64,000 nucleotides of DNA from Dactylosporangium sp. AC04546 (lineage in GTDB: Bacteria > Actinomycetota > Actinomycetes > Mycobacteriales > Micromonosporaceae), in contig NZ_JAHYSG010000041.1 in assembly GCF_022095675.1 (NCBI RefSeq), forward strand, positions 1 through 64,000. The letters run 5' to 3'. The translations under genes were made by a program, and so were the position numbers. Under the pieces are notes generated by a model that did not search any database, was not told the DNA's origin, and saw only the letters and a list, made by a program, of their open reading frames with translations. This document shows positions 48,812 to 56,370 of this stretch, piece after piece (within the stretch, counting starts at the first letter, position 1; each line of letters opens with the position of its first letter).

Positions 48812-50110
48812 TCAGGCCGCCTCCACGGCGGCCGTGAGCAGGGTGACCACCGACTCGGGGGTCAGCCGGTGGCGGGTCGGGGTCAGCAGGTCCGGGCCGA
48901 ACCACCACCAGCGCATGCGGCCGTCCGGTTCGCGCTGGTACGAGAGGGTGGCGAGGTGGACGTCGGCGCCCGGGGACGTCGCGCGGACGGTTCCCGACAG
49001 GACCCGGCCGTCGTTCTGGTTGCCCAGGCGGAGCGGTTCGGCCGTCGCGAACGTCACCGCCAGCGCGTCCAGGGCGAAGCGGCCCTTGTCGACGTCGATC
49101 ACCGCGTCCGGGAAGGCGCGGCGCACGCTGTCGGCCGCCTCCGTCAGGGTCTCCGCCAGGTCTGACGCCGCCTGGTCGCGGGCGTCCCGGTCGCTGCGGG
49201 ACGCGGCGGCCGCCACCTGCTCCGCGGCCGTGCGGCCGTGCTCGCGGTGTTCGCGGGCCAGCGCGGCCCGGGCCAGCGCGGTCTCGTCCGGGGTCAGACG
49301 CTCCGCGCAGCTGTCGAGCACCTCCGTCACCGCCCGGGCGTCCTGTGGGCGCTCCGCGGGGAGCTTGCGGAGCAGGCGCATGATCAGGCGGTTGACCTTG
49401 GCCGGGACGTGCGCGCCTAACGGTGGGGGTGCTTCGGTGCGGTGGCGGCGTTCCAGGTCGTCGCCGTCGAACGGGGGGTGGCCGGCGTACAGCTGGTAGG
49501 CCAGGACGCCCAGCGCGTACAGGTCGCTCTTCACCGTCGCCGACTGGCCCTGCCAGATCTCCGGCGCGTTGTAGATCGGCGTGCCGGACCGGGTGAACGT
49601 GTAGGTGGCGGGCGACTCGAACAGCAGCCGGGAGAGCCCGAAATCGGTCAGCTTCCACGTCGGGCCGTACCGCAGGACATTCGCCGGCTTGATGTCGCGG
49701 TGCAGGACCGACAGCGCCGCCAGCTGCTCCAGGCCGAGCGTGACCTGCCGGAACGCGTCGAACGGGTCGACCTGGCCGGCCTCGGCGGCGGCCTGGAGGG
49801 AGCCCTCGGCCAGGGGCATGACGAGGTACAGGTCGTCGTCGTCGAAGCACCACGCGAGCGGCAGCACGAGGCGGTCCACCGGCAGCCCGGCCCGCTCGGC
49901 GCGCAGCAGCTCGCCGGTGACCTCGAGCTCCCGTTCGCGGCGCCGCTCGGTGCGCCGCGAGAGGTCCGGCAGGCGGACCCGTTTCACGGCCACGGCGGTA
50001 CCGTCGCCGGACACGCCGCAGAAGACGTGCCCCACGCCGCTGGCGTCGCCGATCCGGTCGGCCTCGTCGAAGCGCCAGCGGCGGCCCTGCCCGTCGGCGA
50101 ACTCGGTCAC
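48812..50110 (-). CDS. Serine/threonine protein kinase with C-terminal extension
   Basis: A 432-aa Hanks-type kinase with no transmembrane segment. ATP is bound by Lys43 (AVAVKRVRL). The catalytic HRDIKPAN (residues 137-144, Asp139) is intact, DFG lies at 156-158 (LTDFGLSRLLF) and APE at 182-184 (GTPIYNAPE). The kinase domain ends near 280. The remaining ~150 residues, including DVDKGRFALDALAVTFATAE and VHLATLSYQREPDGRM, have no family I recognise. They may bind the substrate or a regulator. It starts at GTG overlapping the methyltransferase stop (GTGA). Confidence 0.9.
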   Translation of the reverse strand: MTEFADGQGRRWRFDEADRIGDASGVGHVFCGVSGDGTAVAVKRVRLPDLSRRTERRRERELEVTGELLRAERAGLPVDRLVLPLAWCFDDDDLYLVMPLAEGSLQAAAEAGQVDPFDAFRQVTLGLEQLAALSVLHRDIKPANVLRYGPTWKLTDFGLSRLLFESPATYTFTRSGTPIYNAPEIWQGQSATVKSDLYALGVLAYQLYAGHPPFDGDDLERRHRTEAPPPLGAHVPAKVNRLIMRLLRKLPAERPQDARAVTEVLDSCAERLTPDETALARAALAREHREHGRTAAEQVAAAASRSDRDARDQAASDLAETLTEAADSVRRAFPDAVIDVDKGRFALDALAVTFATAEPLRLGNQNDGRVLSGTVRATSPGADVHLATLSYQREPDGRMRWWWFGPDLLTPTRHRLTPESVVTLLTAAVEAA

Positions 50111-50880
50111 GGCGCGGCCGTCCCGGCGACCGACCAGGCGCGGGCGGGCAGCGTGAACGGGCCGTCCGGGAGGCCGGCGCGCACCCGGTCGCGGACGGCG
50201 GACCGGTGCTCCGGCGGCAGGGACATCAGGTAGCCGGGGGCGGCGCCCTGGCCGCCGAGGAACGGGGTCCAGTAGTCGGCGAAGTCGGTGAACGCGGTCT
50301 CGATCTCGATCGGGGCGACGGAGACCGAACGCAGGCCGGCAGCGTCCCACGCGGCACGCAAGGCGTCGGGGTGGCAGAGCGGGAAGCGCGGGCCCTCGTC
50401 CAGGTCGGCGGCGGCCGGGTCGACCTCGGTCGCCGCCTGCCAGAAGCGCCGCATCATCTCCATGCCCCCGGCGTAGTCCCAGACGTAGGCCGCGACCACG
50501 CCGCCGGGGGCGGTCACCCGGGCGAGCTCGCGGACCGGGCGGGCGGCCGGGCCGGGGACGAAGTTCAGGGCCAGGCCGCTGACCACGGTGTCGAAGCAGC
50601 CGGCGGGGAACGGCAGGGCGCGGGCGTCGGCCACCGTGAACGCGGCGTGCGGGACGGCGGCGCGGGCCGCGCGGACGAAGCCCGCGGAGCGGTCGACGCC
50701 GGCCACCAGACCTGGAGCCGGTACCGCGGCGGACAGCGCGCCCGTGCCGCAGCCGACGTCGAGCCAGCGACCGCCGGCGGGGCGGGCCAGCCGGGACAGG
50801 AACGCGGCCGCCACGCGGCGGCTCCAGCGGCCGACGTACGCGTCGTAGGCGTCGCCGGCCTCCCAGGTGTCGTACGTCAT
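50107..50880 (-). CDS. Class I SAM-dependent methyltransferase
   Basis: A 257-aa methyltransferase of the UbiE/Methyltransf_11 type. Motif I is WLDVGCGTGALS (residues about 39-50), FTVADARALPFPAG is motif II, and GVVAAYVWDYAGG is the post-III region. It is translationally coupled to the kinase that follows, an unusual pairing that could mean the kinase controls this enzyme or its product. The substrate is unknown. It starts at ATG 50880, divergent from a small membrane protein. Confidence 0.92.
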   Translation of the reverse strand: MTYDTWEAGDAYDAYVGRWSRRVAAAFLSRLARPAGGRWLDVGCGTGALSAAVPAPGLVAGVDRSAGFVRAARAAVPHAAFTVADARALPFPAGCFDTVVSGLALNFVPGPAARPVRELARVTAPGGVVAAYVWDYAGGMEMMRRFWQAATEVDPAAADLDEGPRFPLCHPDALRAAWDAAGLRSVSVAPIEIETAFTDFADYWTPFLGGQGAAPGYLMSLPPEHRSAVRDRVRAGLPDGPFTLPARAWSVAGTAAP

Positions 50881-50966
50881 GCCATCGAACCTTACGGGTG
50901 CGTCCCGGGAGTTGTCCGGGGTGCGACCCGGATGCCCGCGCCGCCCGGGCGGACGAGGCTGCCCGT

Positions 50967-51527
50967 ATGACGCCTTCGCCTCTCGTGCGGGCCGCCGCCA
51001 TCGGCGCGCCCGTCCTGCTCTTCCTCTACGGCTCGCTGCGGCTGCTCGACGGCGCCGACGGGCATCACGACAAGGGCGGCCCGCTGTGGAACGCCGGCCA
51101 CGCGCTGTTCTTCGTCGCGTTCCTGCTGCTCGGCGCGCTCACCGTCGGGGTGCGGCGGCTGGTGCCGGTGCGCACCTTCGGGCAGCGCTGGCTGGCCAAC
51201 GTCGCCACGGCGTTCGGGGTGTTCGGCGCGGCCTGCTTCCTGGTCGTCATCACCGGCGACCTGTCCCCCGCCTTCGCCGACGCGTTCCCGCTGCCCGGCC
51301 CGCTGGAGCTCGCCGGGCCGGCGCTGTTCCAGCTCGGCGTGCTGACCCTGCTCGTGCTGCTGGTGCGGGCCGGGCGGCTGCCGGTGTGGAGCCCGGCGCT
51401 GGTGTTCGCCGGGTTCGTGGCGATCGCGGTGAACCTCGACTTCATCCCGCTCGCGGCGGTGCTGCTGCTCGGCGGCCTGGCGCCGCTGAACCCGCGTCAG
51501 CCGGCGGGGGTGCGGCGGACCACCTGA
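50967..51527 (+). CDS. Hypothetical multi-pass membrane protein
   Basis: A 186-aa protein starting at ATG 50967 with five or six hydrophobic segments (APVLLFLYGSLRLLDG, HALFFVAFLLLGALTVG, GVFGAACFLVVITGDLS, and so on). I see no catalytic or transport signature. It starts divergent from the methyltransferase and overlaps the 3' end of the deleted ribosome-protection gene by 31 bp. The last residues (PRQPAGVRRTT) are encoded within that overlap. No role can be assigned. Confidence 0.7.
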   Translation: MTPSPLVRAAAIGAPVLLFLYGSLRLLDGADGHHDKGGPLWNAGHALFFVAFLLLGALTVGVRRLVPVRTFGQRWLANVATAFGVFGAACFLVVITGDLSPAFADAFPLPGPLELAGPALFQLGVLTLLVLLVRAGRLPVWSPALVFAGFVAIAVNLDFIPLAAVLLLGGLAPLNPRQPAGVRRTT

Positions 51528-52291
51528 AGGAGGTACTCCTTGCGGTCCAGCGGGTCAGGTCCGGTGCGCGGGCGGTCGGGGACCGGGCCGCGCACCGGCT
51601 CGTAGCGGTCGAAGTCGTACTCCAGGACGCCCTCGCCGCGGGTCAGGCCGGGCAGCGCCTGCTGGAGCCCGTGCACGTGGGCGGCCGGCACGTCACCCTC
51701 CAGCCGTCCGGGCCGGCTCAGCAGCCGCGCGAGGCTGGCACGCACCTCGGCGGCGGGCACCGGCCGGCCCTCGACGAAGGCCGCGAGCAGCTCGTCGTCG
51801 TGCTCGGCGAGGACCCCGACGACATCCTTCCAGGCCGGGGCGAGCCGCACCGGGAGCTGGCCGAGCACCCGGTCGGGGTCGGCGCCGCGCCGGTCGGTCC
51901 TGTTGATGAACACGATCGTGGGAATCCGCAGCCGGCGCAGGGTGCGCAGCAGGATGCGGGTCTGGGCCTGCACGCCCTCGACGGCGGAGACGACGAGCAC
52001 GGCGCCGTCGAGCACGCCGAGGACCCGCTCCACCTCCGCGATGAAGTCGGGGTGGCCGGGCGTGTCGATGAGGTTGACGGTGACGTCGTCGATCGCGAAC
52101 GAGACGACGGCGGAGCGGATGGTGATGCCCCGGCGCGGTTCGAGGTCGAGCGAGTCGGTCTGCGTGCTGCCGTCCTCGACGCTGCCGAGCTCGTCGATGA
52201 CGCCGGCGGCGTGCAGGAGCCGCTCGGTGAGGCTGGTCTTACCGGCGTCGACGTGCGCCAGGATGCCGAGGTTCAGGATGCGCGAGCCCAA
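51497..52291 (-). pseudogene. Internally deleted OtrA/TetM-type ribosome-protection GTPase
   Basis: This 264-aa frame consists of the G domain (residues 1-190) and the last ~70 residues of a tetracycline-resistance ribosome-protection protein of the OtrA type. G1 is AHVDAGKTSL (12-21), switch RRGITIRSA, G3 DTPGHPDF and G4 NRTD. After ELLAAFVEGRPVPAAEVRAS the sequence jumps at about residue 190 into RLEGDVPAAHVHGLQQALPG, the family's C-terminal strand. Intact relatives are ~640-660 aa, so about 390 residues covering domains II to V are missing without a frameshift. It starts with TTG. It probably no longer protects ribosomes, though the stable G domain might retain GTP binding. Confidence 0.75.
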
Positions 52292-52859
52292 GCGTCATGT
52301 CCCTTGATCGGAGTTCTTCACGGGTGGGCATGAACGCTGCTCGCATGACGTCGAGCCGTTTGTAGAAGAACGTGCAGTCCTCGAGCACGCCGGCGGGGTC
52401 CGCGGCGTAGTCCGGGACGATGCCGTAGCGGGTCCAGCCGGCCGTCTCGTACAGCCGCTCGGCCGGGCTGCCGGTCGCGGTGTCGAGCAGCAGCAGGGTG
52501 AGGTCGCGTTCGGCGGCGGCCCGTTCGGCGGTCGTGAGCAGCTCCCGGCCCAGGCCCCGGCCGCGGGCGGCGCGGTGCACGATGAGCTTGAGGACCTCGC
52601 CGCGGTGCCGGCCGTTGGGCTTGGGCTCCGAGGCGAGGCTGACCGTGCCGACGACGCCCGCCGGGGAGTACGCCGCCCAGACGGTGAGGCTGCCGTCGGC
52701 CACCGCGTGCTGCCGGGACCGCCACCAGTCGGCGGCCTGTGCGGGGTCGAACGGATCGCGGAACCCGAGCGAGGCGCCGTCCGCGACGGCGTCGGCGAGC
52801 ACCTCGCCGAGCCCGGTGACGGCCTCGGCGTAGGCGCCGGCGGTGAGCATGCGGATCAT
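52239..52859 (-). CDS. GNAT-family N-acetyltransferase with C-terminal extension
   Basis: A 206-aa acetyltransferase starting at ATG 52859. Motif A is VHRAARGRGLGRELLTTAER and AERLYETAGW is the usual near-C-terminal strand. The family normally ends near CTFFYKRL. Here about 38 residues follow, basic at the end (RHPGARRRR), and they overlap the start of the GTPase remnant by 53 bp. The XRE-cupin regulator ends 11 bp upstream of this start, so both are probably one operon in which the regulator controls the acetyltransferase. Confidence 0.88.
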   Translation of the reverse strand: MIRMLTAGAYAEAVTGLGEVLADAVADGASLGFRDPFDPAQAADWWRSRQHAVADGSLTVWAAYSPAGVVGTVSLASEPKPNGRHRGEVLKLIVHRAARGRGLGRELLTTAERAAAERDLTLLLLDTATGSPAERLYETAGWTRYGIVPDYAADPAGVLEDCTFFYKRLDVMRAAFMPTREELRSRDMTLGLAHPEPRHPGARRRR

Positions 52860-52870
52860 GAGGTCTCCCG

Positions 52871-53434
52871 TCACGGCAGCACGATGAGCAGGACGTAGCG
52901 GGCGGCGTCCGGCCCCGGGCAGTGGAACCGGGACGGGCCCCACAGCCGGTACCGCAGGCAGTCGCCCACGGCCAGGCGGTGCTCGGCGTCACCGACCGTC
53001 AGCGTGAGCCGCCCGCCGAGCATCCAGAGGTGGTGCTCCAGGCCGGCGACGGGCGGCACGTCGTACGCGATGTCGGCGCCCGGCCGCAGCGTGCCCTCGA
53101 TCACCTCGCCGCGCAGCCCCGGGTGCGGCGGGGAGACGGAGCGCCGCACGAAGCCGGAGGCGTGGTCCTCCCAGACGGGCTGCCGGTCGGCCGGCACCAG
53201 CTGCGGCGGCTCGGGCTCGACCTCGGCGAGCAGCCGTGAGAGGGTGCGGCCGTACGCCGCGCAGAGCTTGTTGAGCAGCGACGCCGTGGGGCTGATCTCG
53301 CCGCGCTCGAGCCGGGACAGGGTGGAGCGGCTCACGTCGGCGCGCTGCGCGAGGTCGTCGAGCGACCAGCCGCGCTCGGTGCGCAGCTCGGCGAGCCGCC
53401 CGGCCAGCCGCTGCTCCAGCTCGGTGCTTCCCAC
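52871..53434 (-). CDS. XRE-family regulator with C-terminal cupin
   Basis: A 187-aa regulator starting at GTG 53434. The N-terminal helix-turn-helix is GRLAELRTERGWSLDDLAQR followed by ADVSRSTLSRLERGEISPTA. A cupin sensor follows (ADIAYDVPPVAGLEHHLWML, then RLAVGDCLRYRLWGPSRFH). XRE-cupin regulators in soil bacteria often control acetyltransferases for toxic amines, as in the gene 11 bp downstream. A 16-bp perfect palindrome lies 13-28 bp upstream of the start and is a likely autoregulatory operator. Confidence 0.9.
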   Translation of the reverse strand: MGSTELEQRLAGRLAELRTERGWSLDDLAQRADVSRSTLSRLERGEISPTASLLNKLCAAYGRTLSRLLAEVEPEPPQLVPADRQPVWEDHASGFVRRSVSPPHPGLRGEVIEGTLRPGADIAYDVPPVAGLEHHLWMLGGRLTLTVGDAEHRLAVGDCLRYRLWGPSRFHCPGPDAARYVLLIVLP

Positions 53435-53446
53435 ATCCGGGACAAT

Positions 53447-53462
53447 ATCCCAGATCTGGGAT
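53447..53462. promoter_or_regulatory. Perfect 16-bp palindrome, candidate XRE operator
   Basis: ATCCCAGATCTGGGAT lies 13 bp upstream of the GTG of the XRE-cupin gene and just past the 3' end of the 46-aa gene. Its position and symmetry fit autoregulation of the XRE-cupin/GNAT operon. Confidence 0.65.
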
Positions 53463-53467
53463 GCGAG

Positions 53468-53608
53468 CTACTTCTTTTCGCGGGCGGCCTCCTGCAGCCG
53501 CTTCCACTGCGCCTTGGCCTCGGGGCTCCACCCCTGCATCGCGCCGTTCACGGTCGCCGGCCCGAAGATCTTGAACAGGAAGTCACCGATCCGGTCACGC
53601 TTCGCCAT
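53468..53608 (-). CDS. Small 46-aa conserved protein near OhrR
   Basis: A short gene starting at ATG 53608: MAKRDRIGDFLFKIFGPATV, then NGAMQGWSPEAKAQWKRLQE and a basic end. The FGPA segment and the Trp/Lys-rich tail have the look of small conserved actinobacterial proteins. Its promoter gap contains an OhrR-type operator shared with the divergent regulator, so it is probably induced by organic peroxide. No enzyme domain fits this size; a small stress effector or an antioxidant partner is possible. Confidence 0.6.
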   Translation of the reverse strand: MAKRDRIGDFLFKIFGPATVNGAMQGWSPEAKAQWKRLQEAAREKK

Positions 53609-53618
53609 CACGCCATCC

Positions 53619-53645
53619 TTGGTGTACAAATAATTTGTGTACCAA
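53619..53645. promoter_or_regulatory. OhrR-type operator
   Basis: The inverted repeat TTGGTGTACAAATA followed by ATTTGTGTACCAA fills 27 bp between divergent starts. Its core, TACAAAT-A-ATTTGT, matches the consensus recognised by OhrR-family repressors (TACAATT-AATTGTA type). It is AT-rich against the background and sits directly over both promoters. Confidence 0.8.
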
Positions 53646-53680
53646 GAGTTTGCCACGGGGGTGCCGGTCTGGAACAGGGC

Positions 53681-54142
53681 ATGATGGTGGTCGTGACGAA
53701 GGCCGCAGACCCGGTTCCCGACCCGCTCGCGCTGGAGCGCCAGGTGTGCTTCGCCCTCGCGGTGGCGGCGCGGAGCGTGATCGGCGTCTACCGGCCGCTG
53801 CTGGAGCCGATGGGACTGACCCATCCGCAGTACCTCGTGATGCTCGCGCTGTGGCAGCACGCGCCGCTGTCGGTGACCGACCTCAGCCGCCTGCTGCAGC
53901 TGGACCCGGGCACGCTGTCCCCGCTGCTGAAGCGCCTGGAGTCGGCGGGCTACGTGACCCGCGAGCGCTCCCGCACCGACGAGCGCGCCCTGGCCGTGAC
54001 CCTCACCGAGGCAGGCCGCGCCCTGCGCGCGGAGGCCGAGAAGATCCCGGCCGCGGTGGTCGACCGCCTGGGCATGCCCCTGGAGGACCTCCAGCACCTG
54101 CACACGGTCCTGACCGAGGTCATCGCGGCGACCCGCACCTGA
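53681..54142 (+). CDS. ohrR: OhrR-like MarR-family peroxide sensor
   Basis: A 153-aa regulator of the OhrR branch of MarR. The reactive cysteine is Cys23 in LALERQVCFALAVA, aligned with the peroxide-sensing Cys15 of Bacillus subtilis OhrR. YRPLLEPMGLTHPQYLVMLA is the highly conserved next segment and LLQLDPGTLSPLLKRLESAG is the recognition helix. It is divergent from a 46-aa gene with an OhrR box between. The usual ohr peroxidase is not adjacent. The exact start among ATG 53681 and nearby ATG/GTG codons is uncertain. Confidence 0.88.
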   Translation: MMVVVTKAADPVPDPLALERQVCFALAVAARSVIGVYRPLLEPMGLTHPQYLVMLALWQHAPLSVTDLSRLLQLDPGTLSPLLKRLESAGYVTRERSRTDERALAVTLTEAGRALRAEAEKIPAAVVDRLGMPLEDLQHLHTVLTEVIAATRT

Positions 54143-54161
54143 CCCGCCGAGCCTGGCCCCT

Positions 54162-55301
54162 CTAGCAGGACGGATCGCTCAGCACGACGTCGGTGTCCCG
54201 ACCGACGACGCCGGTGGGGAGCCTTGCGCCCTCCAGGATGGTGCACCGCAACTGGGAGGACGAGAGGCCGAAGGTCTCCGACAGGTCCGTGGCCGAGAGA
54301 TCTGCCCGCGCCAGGCTCGCCTTCGACAGATCGGCACCGTGCACGTCTGCATCTCGCAGAATGGCGTGGGACAGGTCCGCTCCGGTCATGTCAGCCCCAC
54401 GCAACCTGGCCTTGGTCAGGTCCGCCGACGACAGTTGCGCCCCCCGCAGGTCGGCCTCGCTGAGGTCGGCCGCCTGAATGGCCGCGCCGTGCAGCAACGC
54501 CCCGCCGAACGACCCGTGGAACAGGTCCGACGCGAACAGATCAGCGAATGAAAGGTCAGCAAGTCGGAAGTTGGCGTTGGCGAGACTCGCTCCCCGCAGG
54601 TCGACGAACCTCAGGTCGACCTCGGACAGGAAGGCGCCGTCGACGTGGAGGTACGGCAGCCCGAGTACCAAGCCCGAGAAGTCGGCGTTGGGGAATGTCC
54701 GCGGTGAAGGTCGCCGGGCGAGCGCGACCACAGCGGCCCGGACGTCGGCCGGCGATTCCGGCGGCCTCCATCCGTCGGGCCTCGGCGGTTCGGGCAGACG
54801 AGCGGCATGGCTGCGGACAAAGGCGTTCAACACCTCCACCACGGCCGGCAGGTCGCTCGGCGCGTCGCGCATCAGCCGTTCGAGTGCATAGATCGCGCCG
54901 AGGCGGATGCTGACGCGGTCGTCGCCCTCCTGGCCGAGTTGGTCGATCACCCGGCTGAAGCGGTCCGCCGCCTGCCCGCGCTCAGCGAGCGCCTGTTGAG
55001 CCCGGTTGAGCTCCTGCTGCTTGCGGTTGGCCTCGTTGGTGTAGAACAGCCCCGCGGCGACCAGCAACACCGACACAATGCCCGCGATCGACGTCAAAGT
55101 CTGCCGCCAATCCGGATGGATGTGCAGCTCTACCGGCGTCGCGGCGCCCTCGATACGGACCGACTGCGGCCTGCGCAGCGGTCGCGGGAGGGCTCTCGGC
55201 CGAGCGGCCGACCGCGCTGGCCGGGGCACCCGGGGCCGCGGCGGCACTGGAGCCCTCCAGGCCCTGCGGGCGGCGGCGAAGCGGTCGCGGAAGGTCGGCA
55301 C
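54162..55301 (-). CDS. Membrane-anchored pentapeptide-repeat protein
   Basis: A 379-aa protein. Residues about 1-45 are highly Arg/Pro-rich. One transmembrane segment follows at about 68-88 (TLTSIAGIVSVLLVAAGLFY), then a Gln/Arg-rich coiled stretch (RKQQELNRAQQALAERGQAA). Residues about 205-350 are pentapeptide repeats A(D/N)LXX (for example ADLSEADLRGAQLSSADLTK), which fold into a right-handed quadrilateral beta-helix. Similar single-pass pentapeptide proteins are common in actinomycetes and cyanobacteria; some shield DNA gyrase from quinolones, but these lack a membrane anchor. The function is unknown. Confidence 0.85.
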   Translation of the reverse strand: MPTFRDRFAAARRAWRAPVPPRPRVPRPARSAARPRALPRPLRRPQSVRIEGAATPVELHIHPDWRQTLTSIAGIVSVLLVAAGLFYTNEANRKQQELNRAQQALAERGQAADRFSRVIDQLGQEGDDRVSIRLGAIYALERLMRDAPSDLPAVVEVLNAFVRSHAARLPEPPRPDGWRPPESPADVRAAVVALARRPSPRTFPNADFSGLVLGLPYLHVDGAFLSEVDLRFVDLRGASLANANFRLADLSFADLFASDLFHGSFGGALLHGAAIQAADLSEADLRGAQLSSADLTKARLRGADMTGADLSHAILRDADVHGADLSKASLARADLSATDLSETFGLSSSQLRCTILEGARLPTGVVGRDTDVVLSDPSC

Positions 55302-55461
55302 GGCTCATTGGACACCGCTGGCAGCCGGATCGGTATGGACGGATCGGAGCCGCAACGCCGCCGCAGGGTCAGATCCTGTTGCCAGGCAGCGGCGGGCGAG
55401 CGGACGGGTGAGGTCGCCGGGCGCCGGGGGTGGACCCGGAACGGGCGGGTAGCGCGGGCCG

Positions 55462-56370
55462 ATGTCTGACGACCAGATGGCGCGGCGGATTCGGGAAGTG
55501 ATCGCGCCGCTGCGGGTGCCGCCCGACACGCGGGTACGGCTGCCGAAGGACTTCGACCCGCGGTACAAGGCGCGGCTCGCGCGCAAGAAGGACGGGGCCG
55601 AGATCCTGCAGCGCGGCGTCGAACTGCTCGCCGACCAGCAGGCCAAGCTCGCGGCGCAGCGCACGCACGGGCTGCTCGTGGTGCTCCAGGCGCCCGACGC
55701 GGCGGGCAAGGACGGCACGATCCGGCACGTCATGAGCGGCGTCAACCCGCAGGGCGTGCACGTCCACAGCTTCAAGCAGCCGTCGGCCGAGGAGCTCGAC
55801 CACGACTACCTGTGGCGGTACGCCAAGGGGCTGCCCGCCCGCGGCGAGATCGCCATCTTCAACCGGTCGCACTACGAGGAGGTCCTCGTCGTCCGGGTGC
55901 ACCCGGACCTGCTCGACCGCCAGCGCATCCCGCCGTCGGCCCGGCAGGGCAACATGTGGCGGCGGCGGTACCGCGAGATCAACGCCTGGGAGCAGCACCT
56001 CGTCGGCAACGGGTTCCGGATCGTCAAGCTGTTCCTCAACGTGTCCAAGGAGGAGCAGCGCCAGCGCCTGCTCCAGCGGATCGACCGGCCGGACAAGAAC
56101 TGGAAGTTCTCGATGAGCGACATCCAGGAGCGCAAGCGGTGGGACGACTACCAGGTCGCGTACGCCGGCATGCTGTCGCACACCAGCACCCCGTGGGCGC
56201 CGTGGTACGTGATCCCGGCCGACCGCAAGTGGTTCGCCCGGCTCGCCGCGTCGGCGGTGATCGCCAATGCCCTGATCGGCATCGGCGCGCAGTTCCCCAC
56301 CGTCGACGCGGCGACCCGGCGCACCCTGAAGCAGGTCAGGGCGAGCCTGGAGGCGTCAGGTCCCGCTTGA
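55462..56370 (+). CDS. ppk2: Polyphosphate kinase 2 family protein
   Basis: A 302-aa PPK2-family enzyme that transfers phosphate between polyphosphate and nucleotides. The Walker A region is VVLQAPDAAGKDGTIRHVMS (residues about 72-91), with FNRSHYEEVLVVRVHP as the Walker B region and RIDRPDKNWKFSMSD as the lid. Its length and APDAAGKD loop fit the single-domain AMP/ADP-phosphorylating type. It starts at ATG 55462. The gap between it and the divergent pentapeptide gene (160 bp) holds no other feature I can support. The last 15 bp overlap the convergent GH127 gene. Confidence 0.92.
   Translation: MSDDQMARRIREVIAPLRVPPDTRVRLPKDFDPRYKARLARKKDGAEILQRGVELLADQQAKLAAQRTHGLLVVLQAPDAAGKDGTIRHVMSGVNPQGVHVHSFKQPSAEELDHDYLWRYAKGLPARGEIAIFNRSHYEEVLVVRVHPDLLDRQRIPPSARQGNMWRRRYREINAWEQHLVGNGFRIVKLFLNVSKEEQRQRLLQRIDRPDKNWKFSMSDIQERKRWDDYQVAYAGMLSHTSTPWAPWYVIPADRKWFARLAASAVIANALIGIGAQFPTVDAATRRTLKQVRASLEASGPA

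Noticed and set aside
53468..54103. A longer 211-codon minus-strand frame ending at the same stop as the 46-aa gene
   Set aside because: It would overlap OhrR entirely on the other strand and lacks conservation-like text upstream of MAKRDRIGDF.
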